A stretch of 64,000 nucleotides of DNA from Novosphingobium sp. (lineage in GTDB: Bacteria; Pseudomonadota; Alphaproteobacteria; Sphingomonadales; Sphingomonadaceae). The notes beneath the pieces were generated by a model. That model was not told where the DNA came from, ran no database searches, and saw nothing but the letters and a program-made list of their open reading frames with translations. Positions 52,144 through 61,359 of this stretch are shown here, in pieces. Both the position numbers and the translations under genes were made by a program. The stretch spans positions 620,001 to 684,000 of the forward strand of contig JACKKY010000002.1 in NCBI GenBank assembly GCA_024236175.1, in the 5' to 3' direction. Within the stretch, counting starts at the first letter, position 1. Each line of letters opens with the position of its first letter.

Positions 52144-54510
52144 GTGCAACAGGACAACCCAGCTCCCGCGGCCCTGCCGACAGATTTGCCGGTCATGGCT
52201 GTCCTTGGTCTCACCGACCCCGGTGGGGGTGATTGGGCGCGGCTGCGCGGCCTGCAATATGCAAGCCTTGCCAAGGCCTCGGTCGCCCGCATGGCGACCC
52301 ACGGCATCGCGGCCCTCGCGGTGGCAGGCCTGTTCATCGGGCATGTCCACTATGTCGCGCTGATCGCCTGGCTCGCGGCGCTGGCGGCGTCGCTGCACTA
52401 TTCCTCCAAGATCGACGCCACGCTGGTCGATGCCGACCGCAGGAGCATGTCTCCCGACGAAGTGAAGCGGCAGACCGTCAGCGCGATCTTCAACGCGCTG
52501 ATCTGGGTCGTGCCCACGGCGGTATTCAGCCTGTGGGTGGACGTCGAAACCCAGCTCAAGCTCTGGACGGTGCTGGCCATGCTGATGGCGGCATCCGCGA
52601 TCCTGCTGCCCGGCGTGCCCTTGGGCACTCTGATGTTCACCGGGATCGTCGGCGGCGCCGCAGCCGTCGAATTCCTGTTCGGCGGCCTGATCTACATGAC
52701 CGTCGCGGTTCTCGCCTTTTCCGTCACCATCTCCGCGGGCGCCATCGAGGCCGCCCGGCGCTATCTTCAGACGAAGATCGCCGAAGCCGGGATCGTCGAG
52801 AAGAACGAGGTCGTCTCGCTACTGCTGCGCGAATACGAGGAAGGCGAGGCGGACTGGCTCTGGCAGATCGATACCTCGCGCCGGGTCCGTTCGGTTTCGC
52901 CGCGCTTCGCTTTCGCGCTGGGCATGGAGCCCAAGGACATCGACGGCAAGCCGATCATCCAGCTCATTGCCGGACCTGCCTGGGAGACGGGCGAATTCCC
53001 GTCCAGCCTTCATGACCTTGCCGAACGGCTGAAGCGCCGTGAAAGCTTTTCCAACCTGCTGGTCCGCGTCACCATCAACGGCACCAACCGCTGGTGGGAG
53101 CTTTCCGGCACGCCCAAGCTCGACGAGAGCGGCGTGTTCGACGGTTTCCGCGGCGTCGGCTCGGACGTCACCGAACAGCGCGAAAGCGCCGACAAGATCG
53201 CCTATCTCGCCCGCTACGACACGCTGACCGGGCTGCCGAACCGGATGATGCTCACCGAAGCGCTTGGCGATGCCCTGGCCTATGCCGAGCAATGGCGTAC
53301 GCGCTGCGCCTTCCTGATGATCGACCTCGATCGCTTCAAGGCTGTCAACGACACCCTCGGCCACCTGGTCGGCGACCAGCTGCTGGCCCGTGTGTCGGAG
53401 CGGCTCAAGGAACAGATCACCGAGAACGAGCTGTGCGGACGCCTCGGCGGCGACGAGTTCGCGATCGTCATCCGCGACGCTTCCGACATCGACCATGTCA
53501 ACCGCGTGGCCGAACAGGTTATCGAGCGGCTCTCGCAGCCCTACGAAGTCGACCATCACACGCTCTACGTCGGCGCCAGCGTCGGTTCTGCCATCGGCCC
53601 GCGCGACGGATCGACCGTCGAGACGCTGATGCGCAACGCCGACCTCGCGCTTTACCGCTCCAAGGACGGCGGCGGCGGCGAGCACTTCACTTACGAGCCC
53701 GCCCTGCACGCCCACGCCGAAGAGCGCCGCAAGCTGGAATTCTCCCTGCGCCGCGCGCTGGAACGCAACGAGTTCGTCCTGCATTTCCAGCCGGTGGTCG
53801 ATGCCCACACCGAACAGGTCGTCAGCTTCGAGGCGCTGCTGCGCTGGAACAGCCAGGAACACGGCTTCGTCAGCCCCGCCAAGTTCATTCCGCTGGCGGA
53901 AGACACGCGGCTGATCGTTCCCATCGGCGAATGGGTGCTTCGCGAAGCCTGCCGGGAAGCGGCAAACTGGCCGGGCCACGTCCGCATCGCCGTCAACGTT
54001 TCGGGCGAGCAGCTGCTCGACCAGAATTTCGCGGCGAGCATCGTCGGCGCGCTTTCGAGCAGCGGCCTCCAGGCCAACCGGCTCGAGATCGAAGTCACCG
54101 AGAGCATCTTCGTGCGCGACGCCACCCAGGCGAATGCCGCGCTGGAACAGGTGATGGCGCTCGGCTGCGGCGTGTCGCTCGACGATTTCGGCACCGGCTA
54201 TTCGTCGCTCGGCTATCTGCGCCGCCTGCGCTTCTCGAACATCAAGGTCGACCGCAGCTTCGTCCAGGGTGCCGCGACCGGCAACCAGGAAAGCCTCGCG
54301 ATCATCCGCGCCGTCGTCGCCATGGCGGACAGCCTGGAAATGTCGACGACCGCCGAAGGCGTCGAGACCGAACTGGAACTCGCGGTCACCCGCAAGCTGG
54401 GCTGCAAGAAGATCCAGGGGTACTTCTTCGGTCGGCCGATGCCGGCTGCGGAAGCGATCACGCTCTTCCAGCAGCAGGCCCGGGCCCAGGGCGGCGAATC
54501 GGCAGCCTAA
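52144..54510 (+). CDS. Membrane-bound GGDEF-EAL cyclic-di-GMP protein
   Basis: A 788-residue signalling protein. The N-terminus has several hydrophobic helices (about residues 45-215), followed by a PAS-like segment (WLWQIDTSRRVRSVSPRFAF), a GGDEF domain (CGRLGGDEFAIV intact, with DLDRFKAVND) and an EAL domain (FEALLRW, DDFGTGYSS intact). Both domains look catalytically competent, so it could make and degrade c-di-GMP. The start is uncertain: GTG 52144 is used here; ATG 52195 is an alternative. Confidence 0.9.
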   Translation: MQQDNPAPAALPTDLPVMAVLGLTDPGGGDWARLRGLQYASLAKASVARMATHGIAALAVAGLFIGHVHYVALIAWLAALAASLHYSSKIDATLVDADRRSMSPDEVKRQTVSAIFNALIWVVPTAVFSLWVDVETQLKLWTVLAMLMAASAILLPGVPLGTLMFTGIVGGAAAVEFLFGGLIYMTVAVLAFSVTISAGAIEAARRYLQTKIAEAGIVEKNEVVSLLLREYEEGEADWLWQIDTSRRVRSVSPRFAFALGMEPKDIDGKPIIQLIAGPAWETGEFPSSLHDLAERLKRRESFSNLLVRVTINGTNRWWELSGTPKLDESGVFDGFRGVGSDVTEQRESADKIAYLARYDTLTGLPNRMMLTEALGDALAYAEQWRTRCAFLMIDLDRFKAVNDTLGHLVGDQLLARVSERLKEQITENELCGRLGGDEFAIVIRDASDIDHVNRVAEQVIERLSQPYEVDHHTLYVGASVGSAIGPRDGSTVETLMRNADLALYRSKDGGGGEHFTYEPALHAHAEERRKLEFSLRRALERNEFVLHFQPVVDAHTEQVVSFEALLRWNSQEHGFVSPAKFIPLAEDTRLIVPIGEWVLREACREAANWPGHVRIAVNVSGEQLLDQNFAASIVGALSSSGLQANRLEIEVTESIFVRDATQANAALEQVMALGCGVSLDDFGTGYSSLGYLRRLRFSNIKVDRSFVQGAATGNQESLAIIRAVVAMADSLEMSTTAEGVETELELAVTRKLGCKKIQGYFFGRPMPAAEAITLFQQQARAQGGESAA

Positions 54511-54529
54511 GCCTTAGTCGCGGTCGCCG

Positions 54530-55210
54530 TCAGGCGTCGACGAGGCCCTTTACCGCACTTTCGAACAGCACCCGGCCGTCGCTGCCGCCCTGTTCGGGCT
54601 CGATCGCCCGTTCCGGATGCGGCATCATGCCCAGCACATTGCCCGCCTCGTTGAGGATGCCGGCAATGTTGCGCACCGATCCGTTGACGTCATCGGCGTA
54701 GTGGAAGGCGACGCGCCCCTCGCCCTCGATGCGGTCGAGCGTGGCATCGTCGGCAAAGTAGTTGCCGTCGTGATGAGCGACCGGCATCGTCACGACCTGG
54801 CCTGCCTCGTAGCCGGAAGTGAACAACGACTGCGAATTGGCGACGGCAAGCGGCACTTCGCGGCAGACGAAGCGGATTCCGGAATTGCGCAACAGCGCGC
54901 CCGGCAGCAGGCCGGATTCGGTCAGGACCTGGAAACCGTTGCACACGCCAAGCACCGGCACGCCCCGGCCCGCAGCCTCGACGATGGCCCGCATGATCGG
55001 CGAGCGTGACGCGATCGCGCCGCAACGCAGGTAATCGCCGTAGGAAAAGCCGCCGGGCAAGGCGATGAAGTCGAGCCGTTCGGGCAGTTCGGCATCGCCA
55101 TGCCAGACGCGGAAGGGCTGGTTGCCGGAGACCTTTTCCAGCGCATCGGCCATGTCCCGGTCGCAATTCGATCCGGGAAAGGTGATCACCGCCGAGCGGA
55201 AACCGCTCAC
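54530..55210 (-). CDS. purQ: Phosphoribosylformylglycinamidine synthase, glutaminase subunit
   Basis: Glutamine amidotransferase subunit of FGAM synthetase, 226 residues. Class I triad elements are VLGVCNGFQVL (nucleophile Cys) and MMPHPERA. Starts at GTG 55210 overlapping the purS stop by GTGA. The large PurL subunit is not in the window. Confidence 0.95.
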   Translation of the reverse strand: MSGFRSAVITFPGSNCDRDMADALEKVSGNQPFRVWHGDAELPERLDFIALPGGFSYGDYLRCGAIASRSPIMRAIVEAAGRGVPVLGVCNGFQVLTESGLLPGALLRNSGIRFVCREVPLAVANSQSLFTSGYEAGQVVTMPVAHHDGNYFADDATLDRIEGEGRVAFHYADDVNGSVRNIAGILNEAGNVLGMMPHPERAIEPEQGGSDGRVLFESAVKGLVDA

Positions 55211-55443
55211 GCCGCGACCCTCTCGATGCGGTAGTTCTCGATCACCATGTTGGCGAGCAGCTTGCGGCACATGTCGTCCAGCGCTTCGTCGCTCACGCTC
55301 TCGTCGACGTCGAGCTCGATCAGCTTGCCGGCGCGGACGTCGTGAACGCCGTTGAAACCCAGCCCCTCCAGCGAATGCTGTATCGCCCGGCCCTGCGGAT
55401 CGAGCACGCCGGGCTTCAGGCTGACATGGACGCGGACTTTCAT
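55207..55443 (-). CDS. purS: Phosphoribosylformylglycinamidine synthase subunit PurS
   Basis: 78-residue small subunit that bridges PurL and PurQ. It shows the family start KVRVHVSLKPGVLDPQG and a C-terminal ANMVIENYRIERV. It overlaps purQ by 4 bases and is the first gene of the pair. Confidence 0.95.
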   Translation of the reverse strand: MKVRVHVSLKPGVLDPQGRAIQHSLEGLGFNGVHDVRAGKLIELDVDESVSDEALDDMCRKLLANMVIENYRIERVAA

Positions 55444-55547
55444 GTTGGGGCCTTTCGAAGGATCGCAGCAGGACTCGGCCGCAAGCCTATGGCCCGAGCG
55501 CGGCCCCGGAGCAAGCGTCTCGCAGGGCCCTTCCCCGCCCGATATGG

Positions 55548-55976
55548 TCAGGGGTAGTCGCTGCTGATGTCCCGCATCGCACGACTCAACCTGTCGTAAT
55601 ATTCGGCCATCCGGCCAAGCCGCTGGGCGGGCGCCGGAGCCAGATCGTCGCCGATCCGCGCCCCCATCACCTTCGCCATCCGTTCCAGGTAGGATGCCTG
55701 GGTCAGGAAGAACGCTGTGAAATCGTCGGACGGGCCGTAGAAAATCCGCTTGGTGCCCGGCTCTCCGTGACGCCGCAGGAAGCCGTAGCGTTCCATCAAT
55801 CGCGCCGCATCGCTGGCGGTGCTCTTGCCGATGCCGAGTTGCTGCGCAAGGTCGTCGAGGCTCACCGGCTCGGGCTGCAGCAACAGGTGACCGAACAGGC
55901 GCGCGGGCGTCTGCGGAACGCCCCAGATCATCATGAGCGCGGCGATCTCGTCGGCGAATCTGGCGTCGGACGGCAC
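55548..55976 (-). CDS. GbsR/MarR-type winged-helix regulator
   Basis: 142-residue transcriptional regulator. The recognition-helix region is LDDLAQQLGIGKSTASDAARLM followed by a wing RYGFLRRHGEPGTKRIFY (quoted in pieces), which matches GbsR/MarR-like proteins. It starts at GTG 55976 with GGAG five bases upstream. It diverges from the VOC-LLM operon across a 106-bp spacer that holds an inverted repeat inside the promoter, so it likely controls that operon and possibly itself. Confidence 0.85.
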   Translation of the reverse strand: MPSDARFADEIAALMMIWGVPQTPARLFGHLLLQPEPVSLDDLAQQLGIGKSTASDAARLMERYGFLRRHGEPGTKRIFYGPSDDFTAFFLTQASYLERMAKVMGARIGDDLAPAPAQRLGRMAEYYDRLSRAMRDISSDYP

Positions 55977-55985
55977 AAGGTCTCC

Positions 55986-56014
55986 TTGACAATATTCGGA
56001 AAAAACCGTTTATT
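55986..56014 (+). promoter_or_regulatory. Promoter for the VOC-LLM operon
   Basis: A perfect TTGACA (55986-55991) and TTTATT (56009-56014) are 17 bases apart, about 68 bases before the VOC start codon. Confidence 0.7.
55991..56014. promoter_or_regulatory. Candidate operator (inverted repeat) within the promoter
   Basis: AATATTCGG (55991-55999), a 6-A spacer, and CCGTTTATT (56006-56014) form a 9-6-9 inverted repeat with 7 of 9 matches, lying between and over the -35/-10 elements. It is positioned so that binding by the divergently encoded GbsR/MarR-type protein would block transcription. Confidence 0.55.
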
Positions 56015-56082
56015 CCGCCCAATCATAGGCGATCGGCACCTCCAGCGGAAGTCCCGGCCGCTTCCCCCGCCAGGAGAAAACC

Positions 56083-56631
56083 ATGAGTCTGCTTTTCGGC
56101 CCGGTCATCCAGCAAGCCTATGTCGTTCCCGACATCGAGGAAGCCGTGGAGCACTGGGTCGCCCGGGGAATCGGGCCATTCTACATGGAACAGCATGTCC
56201 AGAACACCGGTCTGCACGACGGCGAGGAAGTCTTCGTCGACATGTCGGCCGCCTTCGCCTTCTCCGGCGACCAGCAGATCGAAGTGATCCAGGTCTTCAA
56301 CGACACGCCGTCGGTCTACAGGAAATTCATCGAAGCCAACCCGGAAGGCGGCCTGCACCATCTTGCGGTGTGGGTCGATTCCATTCCCGACAAGATGCGC
56401 GAACTGAAAGAAGCCGGCCACGACTACCGCATTCGGCTCGATTACGGACAGATGCACGCCTACATCGATTCGGTCGACTACCCCGGCGTGATGATCCAGC
56501 TCATGGAGCGCCACCCCCTGATGATCGAGCTGTGGGATTTCGTCCGCAAGGGCGCGGACAGCTGGGACGGCGTCACCAAGCCGCTGCGCCTGATCGACTG
56601 GTCGAGCGGCCATCCGGTCCCGGTCGAATAA
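56083..56631 (+). CDS. VOC family protein (glyoxalase/dioxygenase fold)
   Basis: 182-residue vicinal oxygen chelate fold protein. Beta-alpha modules begin QQAYVVPDIEEAVEHWVARG and GGLHHLAVWVDSI (with His ligands), followed by MIQLMERHP with a late Glu. Could be an isomerase, epimerase or ring-cleaving enzyme; substrate unknown. AGGAG precedes the ATG. First gene of the operon opposite the GbsR/MarR-like regulator. Confidence 0.85.
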   Translation: MSLLFGPVIQQAYVVPDIEEAVEHWVARGIGPFYMEQHVQNTGLHDGEEVFVDMSAAFAFSGDQQIEVIQVFNDTPSVYRKFIEANPEGGLHHLAVWVDSIPDKMRELKEAGHDYRIRLDYGQMHAYIDSVDYPGVMIQLMERHPLMIELWDFVRKGADSWDGVTKPLRLIDWSSGHPVPVE

Positions 56632-56659
56632 CGCCGCAATCAAGCCGGGAGCAACATCG

Positions 56660-57529
56660 ATGAAATTCTGGATGGGGCTGCAATTTCAGCCGCTGGACGA
56701 TCTTAAGCCCCTGGCCCGGGCCGCCGAACAGGCCGGTTTCACCGGGATCACACTGGGCGGGCACGTGATCACCCATGTCGAACGCAAGCCGGGCGAGAAT
56801 TATCCCTACCGGGGAACCGGAAAGGGCGTTTTCAGCCAGGAAACGCAGTGGCCCGACCCCATCACCACCATGGCCATGCTCGCCGAAGTGACGCAGACCT
56901 TGCGGTTCACCACCACTGTCCTCGTCCTGCCGCTCTACAACCCCTTCACCATCGCCAAGCAGCTGTCGACAGCAGCGGTGTTCAGCGACAACCGGGTGAC
57001 GCTGGGCATCGGGGTCGGCTGGCAGGCTTCCGAATTCAAGGTTCTCCAACAGGCCTTTCACACAAGGGGCCGCCGCACCGACGAGATGCTCGAAGTCATG
57101 CGCAAGCTGATGAGCGGGCAGGACGTGGAACACCACGGCGAGTTCTACGATTTCGACTGGTTGCACATGCTGCCCGCGCCCAGCGAGCCGGTACCCATCT
57201 ATGTCGGCGGCGAAAGCGATGCGGCGCTGAGGCGCGCAGCGCGCAACGACGGATGGATCGGCACGACCTACGACGACGAACTGCTGGCGAAGACGCTGGG
57301 CAGGCTCGAAGCGGCACGCAGGGCGGAAGGATCCCTCGACCGCGATTTTCTGGTCATGGTCGGGGAGAAGCGCAAGCCGGACCTGGATCTCTACCGCAAG
57401 CTCGAGGACATGGGCGTGAATTCGATGATGGCGTCGCCCTGGATGCAGGCCGACGAACCGGACGCGCAATTCACGCTGGAGGAAAAGCTGCGCGCCGTGG
57501 AGGACTTCGGCAAGCGCTTCATCCGCTAG
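56660..57529 (+). CDS. LLM-class oxidoreductase (F420-dependent type)
   Basis: 289-residue luciferase-like TIM barrel. Motifs are MKFWMGLQFQPL, TTTVLVLPLYNPFTIAKQLSTA, VTLGIGVGWQASEFKVL and PVPIYVGGESDAALRRAA, typical of F420-dependent LLM enzymes. GGGAG precedes the ATG, 28 bases after the VOC gene. Fourth LLM gene in the window. Convergent with an SDR. Confidence 0.9.
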   Translation: MKFWMGLQFQPLDDLKPLARAAEQAGFTGITLGGHVITHVERKPGENYPYRGTGKGVFSQETQWPDPITTMAMLAEVTQTLRFTTTVLVLPLYNPFTIAKQLSTAAVFSDNRVTLGIGVGWQASEFKVLQQAFHTRGRRTDEMLEVMRKLMSGQDVEHHGEFYDFDWLHMLPAPSEPVPIYVGGESDAALRRAARNDGWIGTTYDDELLAKTLGRLEAARRAEGSLDRDFLVMVGEKRKPDLDLYRKLEDMGVNSMMASPWMQADEPDAQFTLEEKLRAVEDFGKRFIR

Positions 57530-57542
57530 GACGCCGAAACCC

Positions 57543-58331
57543 TCAGGCCAGCGACGCGCCTCCGTCCACCGGCAACAGCACGCCGTTGATGTAGGACGCG
57601 GCGGGCGACAGCAGGAACAGGATCGCGCTCGCAAGATCTTCCGGATAGCCGAGACGGCCCTGGGGAATGCGGGCAACCACTTCGGCGGTCGCGGGATTGC
57701 CGAGCATCGGTGCGGTGCGCGGGGTTATCGTCACGCCCGGCGCCACCGCATTGGCCCTTGGCCGGCCGCCGTAGCGGGTCGCCAGATAGCGCGTATAGCC
57801 GACGATCCCCGTCTTCGCGGCGGGATAGAACGGCGCGATGGCGCGCCCGCCGCCCTGGAAATTGCCCGCGATCGACGCGAGGCTGACGACGCTGGCGGCC
57901 TCTTCGCCGCAGCGTGCCAGCCACTGGCTGGTGACCAGTTCGACGCTGCCGAGCGCGATCGCAAGGTTGTCGGCGAAGGCCCCTTCGGCAAGGCTCGGCG
58001 GGCCGGCATTGTTCACGAGGTAGCGGCAGGCGCCGAGCGGCAATGTCCCTTCCCAGGCGTCTGCCACGGCGGCCGCATCGGCGACGTCGACGGTGACCGC
58101 GAGTGCTTCGACGCCGAGGTCCTTCGCTTCGCGCGCGGTTTCCACGGCGCTGTCGCCGACAATGTCCCAGACCGCCACATTGAGCCCGGACCGCGCCGCC
58201 GCCAGCGCCGTCGCCTTGCCGATCCCGCTGCCCGCGCCCGTCACGACCACCGTTTCGCCGGAGACGAATCCCAGCGCGCGCATGTCGTAGCTTGGACCGT
58301 GCAGCTGCTGCTTCTCGCCTGCGTCGCCCAT
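57543..58331 (-). CDS. SDR family oxidoreductase
   Basis: 262-residue short-chain dehydrogenase with VTGAGSGIGKATALAAA, NNAGPP, AIAPFYPAAKTG (YxxxK) and PVDGGASLA at the C-terminus. ATG 58331 has GGAGAG upstream; a longer frame reaches 58517. It converges on the LLM gene and diverges from the SDR/MFE-like gene. Confidence 0.88.
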   Translation of the reverse strand: MGDAGEKQQLHGPSYDMRALGFVSGETVVVTGAGSGIGKATALAAARSGLNVAVWDIVGDSAVETAREAKDLGVEALAVTVDVADAAAVADAWEGTLPLGACRYLVNNAGPPSLAEGAFADNLAIALGSVELVTSQWLARCGEEAASVVSLASIAGNFQGGGRAIAPFYPAAKTGIVGYTRYLATRYGGRPRANAVAPGVTITPRTAPMLGNPATAEVVARIPQGRLGYPEDLASAILFLLSPAASYINGVLLPVDGGASLA

Positions 58332-58494
58332 CACGTTTCTCTCCCGGCGATTGCTATGCCGCATCGGGCGCGATTCCGCCACCGCCCGCTCCGGGGAGCC
58401 GGCCTTCGCCATTGAAGCCGGGAAGCCGGCATGCCATCCCGGGCGCGACCCGGCCAACCGGGCCGAATTCGAGACACCAACAGCGGAGCAAGCC

Positions 58495-59403
58495 ATGACC
58501 ATCTCCTTCCAGGACAAGGTTGCGATCGTGACCGGCGCGGGCGGCGGCCTGGGGCGGGCCTATGCGCTCGAACTCGCGAGGCGCGGGGCCAGGGTCGTCG
58601 TCAACGATCTCGGAGCAGCGCGCGACGGCACCGGACATTCCGACGCTGCGTTGCAGGTCGTGGAGGAGATCAGGCAGGCCGGCGGACAAGCCATGTCCAA
58701 CGGCGGCAATGTCTCGGAATACGAACAGATGGTGGAGATGGCCGCCAAGGTCAGGGAAGCCTGGGGCGGCATCCATATCCTCATCAACAACGCAGGCATC
58801 CTGCGCGACAAGAGCTTCGCCAAGATGGAGCCAGCCGATTTCGAGATCGTCGTGCGCGTCCACCTGTTCGGTTCGGCCTTCGTCACCAAGGCGGTGTGGG
58901 AAACGATGATCGAGCAGAACTACGGTCGCATCCTGATGACCACCTCCTCGTCGGGCCTGGGCGGCAGCTTCGGCCAGGCCAACTACGCCGCCGCCAAGCT
59001 CGGCGTCATCGGGCTTGCCAAGACGCTCCATCTCGAAGGGGCGAAATACAATATCCGCGTCAATTCGCTGGCGCCCACCGCCGGCACGAGAATGACCGAG
59101 GACATCCTGCCCGAAGAGGCCTTCAAGGCCTTCTCTCCCGAACAGGTTGTGCCCGCCGCCCTCTTTCTGGTTTCGGACGATGCACCGTCCAACGAGGTCG
59201 TCGGCGCGGGAGCCGGCGTCTACCAGGGGGCGTGGGTGACGCTCGGCAAGGGCGTGTTGCTGGCGCCGGAAGACCGGACCGTCGAAGGCATCGCCGCCGC
59301 CTGGGACCGGATTTCGGACCGGGCCGGCGACGCACCGATGCAAAGCGGCGTGGAACAGGCCATGCAGGCGATGACGCTGCTGCAGAAGGCGGCGGGCAAG
59401 TAA
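58495..59403 (+). CDS. SDR, peroxisomal multifunctional-enzyme-like 3-hydroxyacyl-CoA dehydrogenase type
   Basis: 302-residue SDR with KVAIVTGAGGGLGRAYALEL, NDLG after the second strand, NNAGILRDKSF, SSSGLGGSFGQANYAAAKLG (YxxxK) and the NSLAPTAGTRMTE segment typical of the HSD17B4/MFE N-terminal dehydrogenase domain. Suggests fatty or steroid acyl-CoA oxidation. ATG 58495 is chosen; the frame is open to 58351. Confidence 0.88.
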   Translation: MTISFQDKVAIVTGAGGGLGRAYALELARRGARVVVNDLGAARDGTGHSDAALQVVEEIRQAGGQAMSNGGNVSEYEQMVEMAAKVREAWGGIHILINNAGILRDKSFAKMEPADFEIVVRVHLFGSAFVTKAVWETMIEQNYGRILMTTSSSGLGGSFGQANYAAAKLGVIGLAKTLHLEGAKYNIRVNSLAPTAGTRMTEDILPEEAFKAFSPEQVVPAALFLVSDDAPSNEVVGAGAGVYQGAWVTLGKGVLLAPEDRTVEGIAAAWDRISDRAGDAPMQSGVEQAMQAMTLLQKAAGK

Positions 59404-59501
59404 TCGGCGACTCCGGCTACAAAAACATCCGAATCCGAACTAGCTAACTATTAATCGTATTCCCTGCCCTCCATCCTGATCTATACCGCCTTACTCGGGC
59501 G

Positions 59502-60167
59502 GTGGGATACGATGCCATGGGCAATAGAGACACACAAACCGGTTTGCAGATACTAGATCGGCGGACGGCACTCGCTCGCGTCACAATAGGCCTGTACTTG
59601 GTTTCCTGGGCACTGGTTCTCTTGGTCCAACTCGCCGAAGCTGTCGGCGTGTATGACTTCGAGACGGCTCCGGAGAGCGTCTCCCTCATGGTTGTCGGGC
59701 TCGTCCTGTTGCTGGCCGCGCTTGTCTCACTCGCCAGCTTCGTGGTGATCGGCATCTGGATCTATCGGGCGCACGCCAACCTCTGGTCGGCCAGCGGCGA
59801 AGGCCTGCAATTCAAACCCGGTTGGGCGATCGGATGGTATTTCATCCCGATCGCCAACCTGTTCAAACCGTTTCAGGCAATGCGTGAGCTTTCGGCGAGC
59901 AGCCACGGCTACGCCGATCGCTATGGCGACGCACCTCAAGGTGAACTGCCGTCCTGGTGGGCCGGCTGGATCGCCGGGAATGCCCTGTCCATGGTCAGCT
60001 TGCGGATCGCCGGCATCGGAGGCGAGGCCAGTACCCCCGTGACCGACGGCATCGACGCGCTTTCCACGGTTTGCATGCTGGCTTCGGCGTGGTTCCTGCT
60101 CAAGATCATCGAAGAGGTCAACCGGGCGCAGCAGACATCACTCGGCGTACAGGAAACATTTGCCTGA
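59502..60167 (+). CDS. DUF4328 membrane protein
   Basis: 221-residue protein with four hydrophobic helices, and the DUF4328 pattern FKPGWAIGWYFIPIANLFKP between helices 2 and 3. The function is unknown. An internal ATG at 59517 is an alternative start. Not obviously linked to its neighbours. Confidence 0.78.
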   Translation: MGYDAMGNRDTQTGLQILDRRTALARVTIGLYLVSWALVLLVQLAEAVGVYDFETAPESVSLMVVGLVLLLAALVSLASFVVIGIWIYRAHANLWSASGEGLQFKPGWAIGWYFIPIANLFKPFQAMRELSASSHGYADRYGDAPQGELPSWWAGWIAGNALSMVSLRIAGIGGEASTPVTDGIDALSTVCMLASAWFLLKIIEEVNRAQQTSLGVQETFA

Positions 60168-60229
60168 TGGTTGGCCGATCACGCCCCGGGCCTGGTCCCA
60201 AGCGCCAGCCCCGCTTGCCGTAAGGCGCG

Positions 60230-60601
60230 TCAGCCCTCCACGACTTTCAGCAGACGCCGTTCCAGCGGGAACAGCACACCGGCCAGCTCATGCCCGCGCT
60301 TGAGCACCTGGCCAGCCTCGCCGAAAAGCGTCCACATGCCTTGCTTCTGGCGCAGCGCCGGGCGCTTCTCGATCCGGGCCTGCGGGCGCTCCGCGGCCCG
60401 CCGGAACGCGCAGAAGCTGGCTGCGTCCCTGCCGAAGTCCATGGCGTAGTCGCGCCATTGCCCGGCCGCGACCATCCGGCCGTAAAGGTCTAGGATACGC
60501 TGGAGCTCGAGCCGGTCGAAACCGACCTGCAGCTGTCGGGTCGAGGGAAATGCAATGACAGTGGCGCCGGAACCCTTCACTCCCGCTCCCCCTGCCTGCA
60601 T
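60230..60601 (-). CDS. DUF2794 family protein
   Basis: 123-residue cytosolic protein matching the alphaproteobacterial DUF2794 family: VGFDRLELQRILDLYGRMVA, WRDYAMDFG and RIEKRPALRQKQG. Function unknown. It lies 6 bases after cysE, so the two are co-transcribed. Confidence 0.85.
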   Translation of the reverse strand: MQAGGAGVKGSGATVIAFPSTRQLQVGFDRLELQRILDLYGRMVAAGQWRDYAMDFGRDAASFCAFRRAAERPQARIEKRPALRQKQGMWTLFGEAGQVLKRGHELAGVLFPLERRLLKVVEG

Positions 60602-60607
60602 CCCGCG

Positions 60608-61315
60608 TCAGCCTTTCGTCTGCTGGCGGGGTTCGGCCCCCGCAGTCTTTGCGGCATCGCGCTCCGCCAGTAGCGCCTCGACCTGGGCGCGAAGCGCTGA
60701 GACTTCGTTCTCCAGATCGTCGATGCGCTGCCCGCCCGGCTCGCAAGGTTCCTTGCAAGGCGTGCCGTACGGCATGAATTCCTTGGCCCAGGTTTCCGCC
60801 TTGACCAGCGTCGAACGGGCCTTGACGCCGACCATGGTCGCGCCTTCCGGCACGTCTTCGGTCACCACCGCATTCGCACCGACCCGCGCGCGCTGGCCGA
60901 CCGTGATGGGCCCCAGGATCTGCGCGCCGGAACCGACGATGACATTGTCCTCGAGAGTGGGATGACGCTTGCCGGCAACGCCGCTTGTCGGATTGGTGCC
61001 GCCCAGCGTAACGCACTGGTAAATTGTGACGTTATCGCCGATCTCGGCGGTCTCGCCGATCACGGTGAAGCCATGGTCGATGAACAGGTGCCTGCCGATG
61101 CTGGCGCCGGGGTGAATGTCGATCCCGGTCAGGAAACGCGACATGTGGTTCACCCAGCGGGCGAGGAAAAACAGGCGCGCGTTGAACAGCGCATGAGCCA
61201 CCCGGTGCCAGGCCAGCGCCCAGAGCCCCGGATACAGCAGGACTTCCCAGCGCGAACGCGGCGCAGGGTCGCGAGCCTTGATGGAGTCCAGATATTGAAC
61301 AAGTCCTGCGAACAT
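60608..61315 (-). CDS. cysE: Serine O-acetyltransferase
   Basis: Makes O-acetylserine for cysteine synthesis; 235 residues. The left-handed hexapeptide part begins GIDIHPGASIGRHLFIDHG, with GETAEIGDNVTIYQ and GSGAQILGPITVGQ. Its C-terminus has an added coiled-coil of about 40 residues (LENEVSALRAQVEALLAERD). Preceded by 44 bases and hdaA on the same strand. Confidence 0.94.
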   Translation of the reverse strand: MFAGLVQYLDSIKARDPAPRSRWEVLLYPGLWALAWHRVAHALFNARLFFLARWVNHMSRFLTGIDIHPGASIGRHLFIDHGFTVIGETAEIGDNVTIYQCVTLGGTNPTSGVAGKRHPTLEDNVIVGSGAQILGPITVGQRARVGANAVVTEDVPEGATMVGVKARSTLVKAETWAKEFMPYGTPCKEPCEPGGQRIDDLENEVSALRAQVEALLAERDAAKTAGAEPRQQTKG

Positions 61316-61359
61316 AACGTGACTCTTTCACCAAACGCCCGATAATGCAAGCATTCCAG

